Source: Akkermansia muciniphila (GTDB taxonomy: Bacteria > Verrucomicrobiota > Verrucomicrobiia > Verrucomicrobiales > V1-33). From it: DNA of 32,052 nt. Numbering within the stretch: position 1 is the stretch's first letter; each line of letters starts with the position of its first letter. Both the position numbers and the translations under genes were made by a program. A model generated the notes under the pieces. It was not told where the DNA came from, did no database searches, and worked only from the letters and a program-made list of their open reading frames with translations. The stretch spans positions 1-32,052 of the forward strand of contig CAMDJM010000055.1 of NCBI GenBank assembly GCA_945900785.1, in the 5' to 3' direction. Positions 1-8,016 of the stretch are shown here, piece by piece.

Positions 1-319
1 CCGGCGCGGGGGAATTCCGGGGGAGGGATTGGCTGGAAATCCGTTCCCTTTCCTGGCATCGCCCGGTCCGCAGGCCGGCCGCGGGAGGCACCGGGGAAAC
101 CTGGGGCACGCGCCAAGCGGGGATGCGATCAGCGCCAAAGGCGCGCCCCGTCGCAGCTTGGGGTTTTAACCCCAGGAAGCGACACGCGCCGGGTGTTGGA
201 AGCACCCAAGGCGAGTTCCATCCCCTTTGCCATCAACCCCCAACCCTGGCCCCCGCTTTCTGAACCCTGAACCCTGAAATAACCAAGAACCAAGAACCAA
301 GAACCAAGAACCAAGAAAC
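1..319. other. Intergenic region with small hairpins and a heptanucleotide tract
   Basis: No convincing gene is seen. The stretch contains two compact inverted repeats: GCGCC-AAA-GGCGC at 132-144 and TGGGGTT-TT-AACCCCA at 159-174. It ends in a tandem heptanucleotide tract that runs up to the stop codon of the chimeric gene on the minus strand. A 61-codon minus-strand reading frame here (129-314) is judged spurious because its N-terminus is made only of the heptanucleotide repeat. Confidence 0.6.
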
Positions 320-320
320 C
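260..320. repeat. Heptanucleotide tandem repeat (AACCAAG)n
   Basis: Five perfect copies of AACCAAG lie at 281-315 and a partial unit follows. They are preceded at about 260-279 by roughly three copies of a related heptamer, CTGAACC. The period is exactly 7 nt throughout although the unit changes, which argues for slippage plus drift. The tract abuts the 3' end of the PEP-CTERM chimera, whose TAG stop (minus strand) sits at 320-322. It resembles the heptad arrays at 5189-5367. Confidence 0.85.
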
Positions 321-1138
321 TACCTCCTCGCCTCACGGCATCGCATCCAGTGCCGCCGCTCCCGCCAGGCCAGCGGAGCCATCAGGCCGAGGACTCCCAG
401 CAGGGTGCTGGCTTCCGGCACGGGGACCAGTTCTCCACCAGAGGCAAAAGCAGCGCCTGAGCCCACCAGCATGGTGCCAGCATCACTGTAAAACTGCACC
501 TGCGAGCTGGTGAAGGAGGCGGTTGGACTGCCGCCGAAATTCAAATGGTCCCCGCCAAGCCAGTTCCAGACTTGAATGCCACTGCCCCACGCAGAGGTGT
601 TCGCACCCGAAAAATTAGCCACCGACGCCGACCCGGGCGCAGATCCCGCCCCATTGCGCATATCGATGATGGATGAGGCTCCCAGGGTGAGCGTTCCAGC
701 GGTTTCAACAAAGCCACCCAAAGCGAGGCGGGCTCCGCTCCCCAAGGTAACGGCACCGCTGTCTGGCAGGACATTGCTGGCTCCCAGGAGCAGCGTGCCG
801 CCGGTGATGCTGGTGCCGCCGCTGTAGGTATTCGCCCCGGTGAGCGTCTGCGTGCTGGCGCCGTCCTTGATCAGGCCGCCGGTGCCGCCAATGATGCCGG
901 CGAAGGTCGTGGCGTCTGGGAGCTCTTCCTTGTGGGCGGCGCGGTAGATCCCCGCGATTACCTTGTGGGCCTGCCGCGCCTTCGCGCGCTCCTTGGAAAG
1001 TGATTCCCATTCATCCGCTTTTTGCTGGGCTTTCTTCCTTGTCGTCTCCTTGGTGGATTGCTGCACTCTTTTGCCATCAGGAAGAGTAAAGCACGCAAAG
1101 AAGAACGGTGAGCGGGGAAAGCGTCGGAGACTGGCTAT
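320..1138 (-). pseudogene. Integrase N-terminus fused to a PEP-CTERM beta-strand-repeat protein (chimeric remnant)
   Basis: The open frame at 320-1066 encodes 248 aa, but the same frame continues upstream to an ATA codon at 1136-1138. Residues encoded from about 905 to 1138 match the N-terminus of verrucomicrobial tyrosine recombinases: an SPFFFACF...DGKRV strand pair, then STKETTRKKAQ and a helix ending EELPDAT. From about 904 down, the protein abruptly becomes an autotransporter-associated beta-strand repeat (GANTYSGGTSITGGTLLLG). It ends with a PEP-CTERM sorting signal: VPEAS, a short hydrophobic stretch and a basic tail. There is no signal peptide and no recombinase catalytic domain, and the natural start position seems to have become ATA, so neither parent function is likely. 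It may be an in-frame deletion joint; translation from the GTG at 1064-1066 remains possible. Confidence 0.7.
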
Positions 1139-1250
1139 GGCAAAGTCTCAACCAGAGTCTCAACATCTTCAAGGTATTTGAAGGAAATCCAGGTCGCCAA
1201 AGGAAGATTTCATCGGGGAAATCCCATGTAAACTCGCCTAAAGATCGAAA

Positions 1251-1279
1251 CGAGGGTTCGAATCCCTCCCTGTTCGCCA
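1251..1279 (+). other. 3' fragment of a tRNA-Ser gene (probable att site)
   Basis: The segment has a perfect T-arm (GAGGG-TTCGAAT-CCCTC), then a 7-nt acceptor 3' strand (CCTGTTC), a G discriminator and an encoded CCA at 1277-1279. The G73 discriminator and this T-arm fit tRNA-Ser. The matching 5' acceptor strand (GAACAGG), D-arm and anticodon arm are absent upstream, so this is not a complete tRNA. A 3' tRNA fragment next to an integrase start is the usual signature of the distal att site of a tRNA-integrated element. With the tRNA reading rightward, the element lay to the left. Confidence 0.75.
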
Positions 1280-1458
1280 TTTTGATTTTCAACGGGTTAC
1301 GCTGTCCGGAGGCGACCATTCAGGAATGTCTGGATGTGAGTAGGGGAAGGACGCAGTCACATCCCGCATGCCTCCTGTCTGTCCGTCCAAAGTCGGCTTG
1401 GGATCCGCAGGGGTTTCAAAGATGCCGGTGCCTCCGGGCCCGAAGCGGAGGGGGGCGT
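1280..1458. other. Intergenic region, no gene seen
   Basis: The 179 bases between the tRNA fragment and the stop codon of the CAP-domain gene contain no supported gene. No clear terminator hairpin with a T-run was found on the minus strand, although the gene to the right ends here. Confidence 0.5.
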
Positions 1459-3789
1459 TCAGTTTTGGGTGACGCGCAGGCGCATCAGGCATTTTTGGCC
1501 TGGGATGACCGGCACAGTGAAGATGCGCTGGGTGCCGCTGCCGGTATTGGGGACAGGGGTCCAAACCGCAAGGTTGGAGGTGCATTCGGCGCTGTAAGTG
1601 AGGCCGTTGATACCGGGCGGGATGGTGAAGCCGAGCGTGAGGCCGCCGGCGTTGCGCACGGGTTGCGGCAGTCTGTTGGAGGTGGTGGGCGCGGTCGGGT
1701 TGAGGGCGAAGGCGTATTCGATAAAGTTTGGGATGCCATCCTGATCGGCATCGCCATGGGGCTGCGCGGCGATGGCAGGGAAAGCGGTTTCGAATCCAGT
1801 AGGCGGAAGCGGCGTGACGGTGAGGGGCGCGGAGTAGCCCATGAAGCGGCTGCCGATCTGCGGCCGGACGCGGAGGAGCCATGGAGTGCCGGCGACAAGG
1901 GGGCCGCCGGTCATCGTGCTGTCAAAACGGAAGGAGGGAGCGGTGACGGTGAGAGGTGGGGCGGAGGTGAGGCGCCGGACATTGGTGAGGGAAATGTCAT
2001 CAATATAACACCCGTGATCGATATCCGCTTTGTCAAAGGAGACCGGGCCCGCGCGCAGGATGAAGCGGAGGCGGACCAGCTGTCCGGCCCAGGGAGCGAG
2101 GGAGACGGTGCGGGCCTGCCAGGTTTTGTCCCATTTGCTGTCGTTGTATTTGATGCTGGGATAGAACTCCACTCCGCTGCGGCCATAGATTTCGGCCCAG
2201 CGGCTGCCCCCATCGGAGGAGAGTTCCACGCTGAAGCGGTTCACGGTGAAGAGCCAGCGGAAGAGTTCGTTGAAGGAAAGATTGCTGTTGGAGGCCGGGA
2301 TGAATTCCGGAGTGAGGGTAAAGGATTGGTCATGGGGCAGGAAATCCGGTTCCTCACTGTCCAGCGGCCAGCAGAGGTGGAAGGATTTCCCGGAGCCGCC
2401 CCGCGGGGTGAAGGTGCTGGTGGAGATCAGGTTGGTGACGGGGTCCTTGTAAGTCAGGGAGGCGGCGCCCTGCTGCAGGGGATAAACGCCGGTTTTGTCA
2501 GGAATGACCTCCGGGGTGGCCGAGTCCGCATTTTCAGAGAAGGTGGCGGCAGCCGCCGCAGTGGAGGCGATGGCCTGATAGGCTGCGGCGGGCGGAACCG
2601 GCGTGACCTGGTAGGTGGCTCCGGAGGCGGGGGGCTGGGCAGGACCGGTGATGGTCTGGGTGACACCGGTGAGATCCGGGTTAAAAAAGGTGGTCTGCCA
2701 ACTGAAGGAGGTGGGCACCCCGCTCCCGCTGATGCCAGTGATGGTGGCGGTGTAAGTGACATCCGCCGCGCCGGGGACCGGGAGCGGGGCGGGTTGGAAG
2801 ATCAGGGAATTGTCGCCCTGCTCCGTGTTGTTATGGGACAAAACGGTGACCGGGATGGCTGCGCCGCCGGGACCAACCAGGCTGATGGAGGAGGCGGCGG
2901 GGGAGAAGGATGCTTTGGGATAGGACAGGGACCAGCGCAGCGGCATTAGAGGAGACGGCACAAAACCACGGGGCGGCCAGGGAACGAAGATTTTTGGGGA
3001 GACCTCGCCAGGACGGTCTGCGCTGATGACATAAAGGGCGTTCGAAGGCAAGGTATCGTAGGTGCCTGAAAGGTCGGTATATTTGCCGGGGGGCACGTCG
3101 CCGCTGCTCATGTCGCGGGCGCGGCTGTAGAGGATGTTCCGGCGGTGCCCGAGGTTGGTATTGTTGGATAGGTCATCGGTCAGATCATCGTCTGCCATGT
3201 AGACATCGATGGCCTTTGGACCGTAGAAGCCGCGGGTGAGATTGCTCTGTAAACACCCGTTCCATGCATTCCTGGAGTAGCAGTAGGTGGTGGCGGCGGT
3301 GGGCGTGTGGGAGAGGGAATAGGGGTCGAAAAACAAGGGCGAGGCAGCATTCATGTAGGCGGCGGCCTGGGCGCAGGTTTGCTTTTTGACGGTGGCACCC
3401 ACCTGGGGGGTGCCGGGGGCCAGGGAGTTGACGGCTGGTTCGGCGTCAAAGGTAATATTGGCAGGGAGACCGGCGAGCGCGCGGTAGTAGTTGATGCGGC
3501 GCCGGATGTCGTCCTGGAAAACGGCGCTGGTGGTGCCGATGGCGGAGGTGGTGCAGGGCCCGAGTTGGCCCGTCCAGCCAATGCGGGCGGTGGCCCCTTC
3601 CGATGCCTGCCAGACGGTCTGGTAAAATGCGAGGGATTCCAGGCGGCTGCTGGTGTCCACGACAAATCCAGCAGCCGGAACAGTCGTGACGGTTCCAATT
3701 GTGACCGGGGCCCAGGTTTGGGGGGCAGCACTGGCTTGGAATGGGATCAACAACAGCCAGAAGCGCGGGTAATAACTTAAGGAGAACAT
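1459..3789 (-). CDS. Secreted CAP-domain (SCP/PR1-like) multidomain protein
   Basis: The 776-aa product starts with a signal peptide (hydrophobic WLLLIPF core, likely cleavage after about residue 21). A CAP domain spans roughly 95-260: RRINYYRALAGLP at its start, His161 in SHTPT, and the hallmark LGHRRNIL with His215. Those two His are probable cavity residues. The middle is beta-rich and Ig/FN3-like, with a segment around 480-610 resembling the concanavalin-like adhesion modules of verrucomicrobial surface proteins. Near 680-685 is an Asp-rich DADQDG calcium-loop motif followed by NFIEYAFALNP, a C-terminal module recurrent in exported Verrucomicrobiota proteins. CAP proteins are extracellular, with roles from lipid binding to proteolysis; the substrate cannot be named. 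It is probably monocistronic and divergent from the TPM gene. The ATG lacks a Shine-Dalgarno sequence. Confidence 0.8.
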   Translation of the reverse strand: MFSLSYYPRFWLLLIPFQASAAPQTWAPVTIGTVTTVPAAGFVVDTSSRLESLAFYQTVWQASEGATARIGWTGQLGPCTTSAIGTTSAVFQDDIRRRINYYRALAGLPANITFDAEPAVNSLAPGTPQVGATVKKQTCAQAAAYMNAASPLFFDPYSLSHTPTAATTYCYSRNAWNGCLQSNLTRGFYGPKAIDVYMADDDLTDDLSNNTNLGHRRNILYSRARDMSSGDVPPGKYTDLSGTYDTLPSNALYVISADRPGEVSPKIFVPWPPRGFVPSPLMPLRWSLSYPKASFSPAASSISLVGPGGAAIPVTVLSHNNTEQGDNSLIFQPAPLPVPGAADVTYTATITGISGSGVPTSFSWQTTFFNPDLTGVTQTITGPAQPPASGATYQVTPVPPAAAYQAIASTAAAAATFSENADSATPEVIPDKTGVYPLQQGAASLTYKDPVTNLISTSTFTPRGGSGKSFHLCWPLDSEEPDFLPHDQSFTLTPEFIPASNSNLSFNELFRWLFTVNRFSVELSSDGGSRWAEIYGRSGVEFYPSIKYNDSKWDKTWQARTVSLAPWAGQLVRLRFILRAGPVSFDKADIDHGCYIDDISLTNVRRLTSAPPLTVTAPSFRFDSTMTGGPLVAGTPWLLRVRPQIGSRFMGYSAPLTVTPLPPTGFETAFPAIAAQPHGDADQDGIPNFIEYAFALNPTAPTTSNRLPQPVRNAGGLTLGFTIPPGINGLTYSAECTSNLAVWTPVPNTGSGTQRIFTVPVIPGQKCLMRLRVTQN

Positions 3790-4024
3790 GGCGGCTTATG
3801 GTAAAGATGAATCGATTCACTTCTATATTATCCACAAATGGCTTCTGTTGCGTTTTTTTTCAAAAACTTTCGTTTTTTTCGTCAGACTCTCCAGCCAGGC
3901 TCCTTAATTCTGGAAATTATCAGCAATATAAGGAAGTGTTAAGCAGGGATGGGCAGGGGAGCGGGATGCACTTTGCTCTGGACGGAATGATTTGTGCCGG
4001 TAAACATTCGGGGTCTCCGAAACG
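3790..4024. promoter_or_regulatory. Divergent intergenic region with T-rich tract and palindrome
   Basis: This 235-bp AT-rich gap separates the divergent CAP and TPM genes and must hold both promoters. On the minus strand GATAAT (3832-3827) is a possible -10 element 38 nt before the CAP start codon. No convincing -35 was found. A perfect 10-bp palindrome, GAATCGATTC (3809-3818), falls between that -10 and the start codon, where an operator could act. Two runs of T (about 3853-3879) could serve as UP-like elements. All of this is inferred from sequence only. Confidence 0.35.
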
Positions 4025-4657
4025 ATGCACTGCCCTTATTGCCAGCAATCCCTTACCGAAGTGTCGGTGCAGTGTGGGGCGTGTGGGTTGGATTTGGGGC
4101 GGCTGGATGCGGTGCTGGGGATTCCGCCAGTGATCGCGGCCGGCGTAAAGGATACAGGGAATGTGTTGGGGAAGGCTGGGGCACGGCAGGTGAGGGGCGC
4201 GCTGGGACGGTTTGAAGCGCGGTTTCCGCAGGTGCAGGTGGCGCTGGTGGTGGAGCCGGGGCCGGTCGTGGTGCCACTGCGGACCTGGGCGTGGTGGTTG
4301 TTTAACCGGGGTCAGTTCAGTTCTGCTTTGGACAAGGGTTCGGTGAACCGGGATGTGATGCTGGTGGTGGACCCCTCGCGGCGGCAGGCGGCGATGACCA
4401 TTGGGTATGGGCTGGAGCCTTTTGTGGGACCACGGGATCTGGCGAAGGCGCTGGAGGCGGGGGTAGGAGCTTTGGCAGCAGGGGAATGGGCGGTGGCTTG
4501 CTGTCAGGTGCTGGTGGCGCTGGATGAGGGCTTGCGGGGAATCGTGGGCCGGATGTCGCAGACGTATGGGGTGCCGCTGCCGTTGCTGAAGGAGGCCTCA
4601 AGGCCAGTGGGGCTGCTGGATCCGGGGGAACCGGCAGCGCCGTTGTCCTACTGGTAA
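4025..4657 (+). CDS. Zinc-ribbon TPM-domain protein (TLP18.3/Psb32/MOLO-1 type)
   Basis: This is a 210-aa protein. The N-terminus is a small zinc ribbon with Cys3, Cys6, Cys17 and Cys20 (CPYC...CGAC). The remainder looks like a TPM domain: a strand-helix core with RFEARFPQVQVALVVE near 60-80 and VMLVVDPSRRQAAMTIGYGLE near 110-130, followed by a long helical region. TPM proteins occur in bacterial membrane-stress and photosystem-repair contexts, and weak phosphatase activity has been reported for some. Neither a signal peptide nor a membrane segment is visible, so it is probably cytoplasmic. A TPR gene follows after 23 nt on the same strand, suggesting an operon. The exact role is not known. 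Confidence 0.6.
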   Translation: MHCPYCQQSLTEVSVQCGACGLDLGRLDAVLGIPPVIAAGVKDTGNVLGKAGARQVRGALGRFEARFPQVQVALVVEPGPVVVPLRTWAWWLFNRGQFSSALDKGSVNRDVMLVVDPSRRQAAMTIGYGLEPFVGPRDLAKALEAGVGALAAGEWAVACCQVLVALDEGLRGIVGRMSQTYGVPLPLLKEASRPVGLLDPGEPAAPLSYW

Positions 4658-4680
4658 TTTTTTTCCAGGTATTTTGAGTT

Positions 4681-5175
4681 ATGAAAGATGACCGTTCCGA
4701 TGCCCTGCCTGATTTGAAGCGCTGGCGTCAGGAGGTGGAAGGGTATTTGGAGTTGGCGATGCCGGAAATGGCGGAGGAAGCGCTGGAGGCCCTGCCGTCA
4801 GGGCTGGCGGAACATCCGCTGGTGCTGGATGGGAGGCTGGCGGTGCTGATGCACCGGCAGGCGTGGCCGGAGGCGGTGGCGGTGGGTTTGCGGGGCTGTG
4901 CGGCAGCAGCAGGGCAGCCTTCCTTTTTTATCCACACCGCGTTTTGCCTGCATGAGATGGGCCGCACGGAGGAGGCGCATTTGCTGCTGCTCTCGGGTCC
5001 CGCGGCACTGCACCGGGAAGCGCTCTATCATTACAACATGGGATGTTATCTCACGGTGCTGGGCCGGAGGAATGAGGCCCAGGACCATTTGGACCATGCG
5101 TTCCGCCTCGACCGGGGGCTGCGGGATTTTGCGAGGAAGGACCGGGATCTGGAGGCGCTTTGGCCGGAGATCTGA
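4681..5175 (+). CDS. TPR-repeat protein
   Basis: The 164-aa protein is almost entirely helical. Alternating small and large residues fit about four tetratricopeptide repeats, including GYLELAMPEMAEEALEALP (about 21-40), FFIHTAFCLHEMGRTEEAHLLL (about 82-103) and ALYHYNMGCYLTVLGRRNEAQDHL (about 114-137). It ends with a short acidic/basic tail containing DRDLEALWPEI. No signal peptide or catalytic motif is visible, so it is probably a cytoplasmic scaffold. It begins 23 nt after the zinc-ribbon TPM gene and is probably co-transcribed with it. The 3' end converges on the hybrid kinase gene across a heptanucleotide repeat region. The partner protein cannot be predicted. Confidence 0.7.
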   Translation: MKDDRSDALPDLKRWRQEVEGYLELAMPEMAEEALEALPSGLAEHPLVLDGRLAVLMHRQAWPEAVAVGLRGCAAAAGQPSFFIHTAFCLHEMGRTEEAHLLLLSGPAALHREALYHYNMGCYLTVLGRRNEAQDHLDHAFRLDRGLRDFARKDRDLEALWPEI

Positions 5176-5188
5176 AGAGGAGGAGGAA

Positions 5189-5367
5189 GTTGAGAGTTGA
5201 TGGATGTGGGTTGAAGGATGATGGTTGATGGATGATGAGACCCAATCCGGTCACCTGCTCTGAACCCCAGCCTTTCAACTTTCCTCACTCAACTCTCAAA
5301 TCTCCTCTCTTAACCATCAACCATCGACCATCGACCATTAACCATTAACCATTAACCATCAACTCTC
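5189..5367. repeat. Two complementary heptanucleotide repeat arrays between convergent genes
   Basis: From 5189 to about 5238 the + strand reads as degenerate 7-nt units of the GTTGATG type. From about 5274 to 5367 it reads as 7-nt units of the reverse-complement type, with the cleanest copies (AACCATC/GACCATT) at 5312-5360. The outer ends match perfectly as a 12-bp inverted repeat, GAGAGTTGATGG at 5192-5203 and CCATCAACTCTC at 5356-5367. The whole gap could therefore fold into one long imperfect hairpin. It lies exactly between two convergent genes, so it may end transcription from both sides, though no T-run is present. Confidence 0.8.
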
Positions 5368-7957
5368 AGACGAGGAGGTGGGAGTTTTGGTCCTCCATGA
5401 CGTCGGAGACGGTGCTGAAGAGGGTGGGCAGGGTGTAGGGCTTGGGCAGGAAGGAAATACGGCGCTGGCGGGCCATTTGCATGAGGGAATCCCGGTCCGT
5501 GTAGCCGCTGGAGAGGAGGGCGCGCAGGGCGGGGTTTCTGGAGAGGAAGATGTCGAGGAGCTGGACCCCATTGCCATCCGGGAGGACGGCGTCGGAGAAG
5601 ATCATGTCGAAGTCGCCGCCGGCTTTTTCGAATTGATCGAGGGCTTCCCTGACGCAGAAGGCGGTGGTGACGGTGTAGCCGTTTTGGGTGAGGGCAGTGC
5701 GGACGAGGCGGTTGACGGATTCCTCGTCTTCCACGAGGAGGACCCTCTGACCGTTGCCGCGGGGGTTTTTGGAAGCTTTGACGGGGGCGGCTTCCGGCAC
5801 GGGGGCGGTGGGCTCGCGCAGGGCGGCGGGAAGGTAAATGCGGAAGGTGGTGCCGTTCTGGGGAGAGGAGTCGAGGTGGACGCCGCCCTGGTGTTCCTGG
5901 ACGATGCCGTAAATGACGGAGAGGCCAAGACCGGTGCCTTCCTGGCCTTTGGTGGTGAAGAAAGGCTCGAAGATGTGCTCCTGGATATCCTGAGGGATGC
6001 CACAGCCGGAGTCTTTGACAGTGATGACAGCATAGCGGTCAGCGTGGGAGGTGCTGCCGATGAGGGGCAGCTCGCCGGCGGCGGTCTGAAGGGTGCTGGT
6101 GCTGAGAACAATGGAACCGCCCTGGGGCATCGCGTCGCGGGCGTTGATGCAGAGATTCATGATGATCTGCTCAATTTGACCGGCATCGGCATGGAGGGTG
6201 AGGGTGCCTGAGGAGAGGGCCATCTGAAGCTGGATGTCTTCGCCGATGATGCGGCCAAGCATGCGGGTCATCTGGCGGAGGTGGTCGTTGAGGTCGAAGG
6301 TGGTTTTTTTGACAACCTGCTTCCGGGAGAAGGCGAGGAGTTGGCGGGTGAGGGTGGCGGCCTGAGTGGCGGCACGGTGGATTTCCTGGAGTTCGATGAC
6401 GGAGGGGTCGGCGGGATCCAGCCGGCTGAGGATCATGTCGCTGTAGCCGATGATGGGCAGGAGCATGTTGTTGAAGTCGTGGGCAATGCCGCTGGAGAGC
6501 TTTCCGACGGCTTCCATTTTAAGGGATTGCTGGAGCTGGGTCTGGAGGCTGGATTTTTCCTGCTCGGCGCGCCAGCGGCTGTGGGCGGTGACGATGAGGT
6601 CGCCGAACATGGTGAGGAGGGTGAGGTCATCAGCGGACCAGTCCCGGGGGCCGGAGGTCGCATCAAGGCCGAGGAAGCCGATGCTGCTGGAGTTATCCTG
6701 GAGGCTGAGCCAGATGGTATCGTAGCTGCCGCGGGATTGGGCGAGGGCGGGGAATGCAGCGGCGGAGGAGACGATGAAGTCTCCGCGCCCGGCGGGATGG
6801 GAGGTGGCGGGGGGGAGGGCGTGGGAGGGAACCTGCTGGAAGTAGGATTTGGCAGGGGGGATGTCTTCGGCGCACCATTCCTCAGTGCAGCTGAGGGTGG
6901 TGCCGTCCGGGTTGCATTGGAGGAGATAGGCGCGCCCAAGGTGGAGATAGCTGGCAATGGCCTTGAGGGCATCCCGCATGGGATGGGTTTCGTCATCCGG
7001 GCGCTGGCGGAGAAAGGCGGCGGATTGGCGGGCGACGAGGCTTTCCATGGTAAGCCGGCGGGCGAGGGCTTCATCGGCACGGCGGCGTTCCTCGATTTCG
7101 GCGAGGAGGCGGCGGTTGGTGTGCTGGATTTCGGTGGTGCGCTCGGTGACGAGTTCCTCAAGGTGGTTTTGATAGCGCTGGACTTCAATTTCGACGGCGC
7201 GGCGCTCGGTGATATCGCGGAAGATGAGGACGGCACCGGTGAGGTCGCCGCTGCTGCTGCGGATGGGGGTGGCGGAGTTGTCGATGGGGATGAAGCTGCC
7301 GTCGCGGCGGTGGAGAAGGGTATCCCGCGGGGAGGTGACGAGCCGGTTTTCGAGAAGGGCAGGGCGGACGGGATTTTCGGCGTGGAGGCGGGTGGTTTCG
7401 CTGTAGATGGGGAAGATTTCCTCAATGTCGCGCCCGGTGGCTTCAGTGCTGGACCAGCCGGTGAGGGCTTCGGCGAGAGGGTTCATGAAGCGGACGCGGC
7501 CTTCGGAGGTGGTGGCGATGACGCCGTCTCCGATGGAAAGGAGGGTGGTCATGAACCATTCCTTGGACTCCCGGAGGGCGCGTTCGAGATCGACTTTGTA
7601 GAGGGCGATTTCGACGGCGGAGCGGAGGCCGGCTTCTTCAAAAGGCTTGACGAGGTAGCCGGCGGGGGAGGCGATTTTGGCGCGGGCGAGGACGGCGGGG
7701 TCGGAGTAGGCGGAGAGGAAAACGCAGGGGATATCGAAGTGTTCCCGGATGTGGGTGGCGGCTTCCACCCCGTCCATGGGCCCCTGGAGGACGATGTCCA
7801 TCATGATGAGGTCCGGGCGGAACCGCCCGGCTTTATCAATGGCGTCCGGGCCGCTGAGCGCAGTGCCGACGATTTCGCAGCCGAGATGGGTGAGGCATTC
7901 GGAGATATCGTGGGCAACGATAGCTTCGTCATCAACGACTAGGATGCGGCGATTCAT
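5366..7957 (-). CDS. Hybrid sensor histidine kinase (REC-PAS-GAF-HisKA-HATPase-REC)
   Basis: This is an 863-aa cytoplasmic hybrid kinase without membrane segments. In order: a receiver domain (1-120; Asp54 phosphoacceptor, Ser82, Lys104), a PAS domain (about 130-250), a coiled coil (about 250-310), a GAF-like domain (about 315-465), and HisKA with His493 in GIAHDFNN. The ATPase follows (N-box near Asn601-Asn605, G1 DSGCGI at 649-654, G2 GTGLGLS at 674-680), then a C-terminal receiver (Asp789, Lys839). It autophosphorylates and relays phosphate. No DNA-binding output domain is present, so the final target is encoded elsewhere. It is the third gene of a run with the HisKA_2 kinase and PhnD-like binding protein, 59 nt after the former. 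The leading receiver is a plausible acceptor for that kinase (inference). No Shine-Dalgarno precedes the ATG. Confidence 0.9.
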   Translation of the reverse strand: MNRRILVVDDEAIVAHDISECLTHLGCEIVGTALSGPDAIDKAGRFRPDLIMMDIVLQGPMDGVEAATHIREHFDIPCVFLSAYSDPAVLARAKIASPAGYLVKPFEEAGLRSAVEIALYKVDLERALRESKEWFMTTLLSIGDGVIATTSEGRVRFMNPLAEALTGWSSTEATGRDIEEIFPIYSETTRLHAENPVRPALLENRLVTSPRDTLLHRRDGSFIPIDNSATPIRSSSGDLTGAVLIFRDITERRAVEIEVQRYQNHLEELVTERTTEIQHTNRRLLAEIEERRRADEALARRLTMESLVARQSAAFLRQRPDDETHPMRDALKAIASYLHLGRAYLLQCNPDGTTLSCTEEWCAEDIPPAKSYFQQVPSHALPPATSHPAGRGDFIVSSAAAFPALAQSRGSYDTIWLSLQDNSSSIGFLGLDATSGPRDWSADDLTLLTMFGDLIVTAHSRWRAEQEKSSLQTQLQQSLKMEAVGKLSSGIAHDFNNMLLPIIGYSDMILSRLDPADPSVIELQEIHRAATQAATLTRQLLAFSRKQVVKKTTFDLNDHLRQMTRMLGRIIGEDIQLQMALSSGTLTLHADAGQIEQIIMNLCINARDAMPQGGSIVLSTSTLQTAAGELPLIGSTSHADRYAVITVKDSGCGIPQDIQEHIFEPFFTTKGQEGTGLGLSVIYGIVQEHQGGVHLDSSPQNGTTFRIYLPAALREPTAPVPEAAPVKASKNPRGNGQRVLLVEDEESVNRLVRTALTQNGYTVTTAFCVREALDQFEKAGGDFDMIFSDAVLPDGNGVQLLDIFLSRNPALRALLSSGYTDRDSLMQMARQRRISFLPKPYTLPTLFSTVSDVMEDQNSHLLV

Positions 7958-8016
7958 GGGATGAGGTTGGAAGGGGAATGGAGAAAAAGTTGTAGGGTTC
8001 AGGAAAAGGCGGGCGG

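Noticed and set aside
1180..1279. Complete tRNA-Ser gene
   Set aside because: The 5' acceptor strand, D-arm and anticodon arm could not be found; only the T-arm, acceptor 3' strand and CCA are present.
1077..1319. 80-codon minus-strand frame containing MANREGFEPSFRSLGE
   Set aside because: This phrase is the well-known translation artefact of a tRNA 3' end read antisense; the locus is the tRNA-Ser fragment.
1108..2949. Long 613-codon + strand frame
   Set aside because: It is antisense to the CAP-domain gene, Gly/Arg-rich with no recognisable motif; a product of high-GC codon use on the other strand.
6281..7942. 553-codon + strand frame opposite the hybrid kinase
   Set aside because: Low-complexity Gly/Glu/Asp composition, exact shadow of a clear kinase gene.
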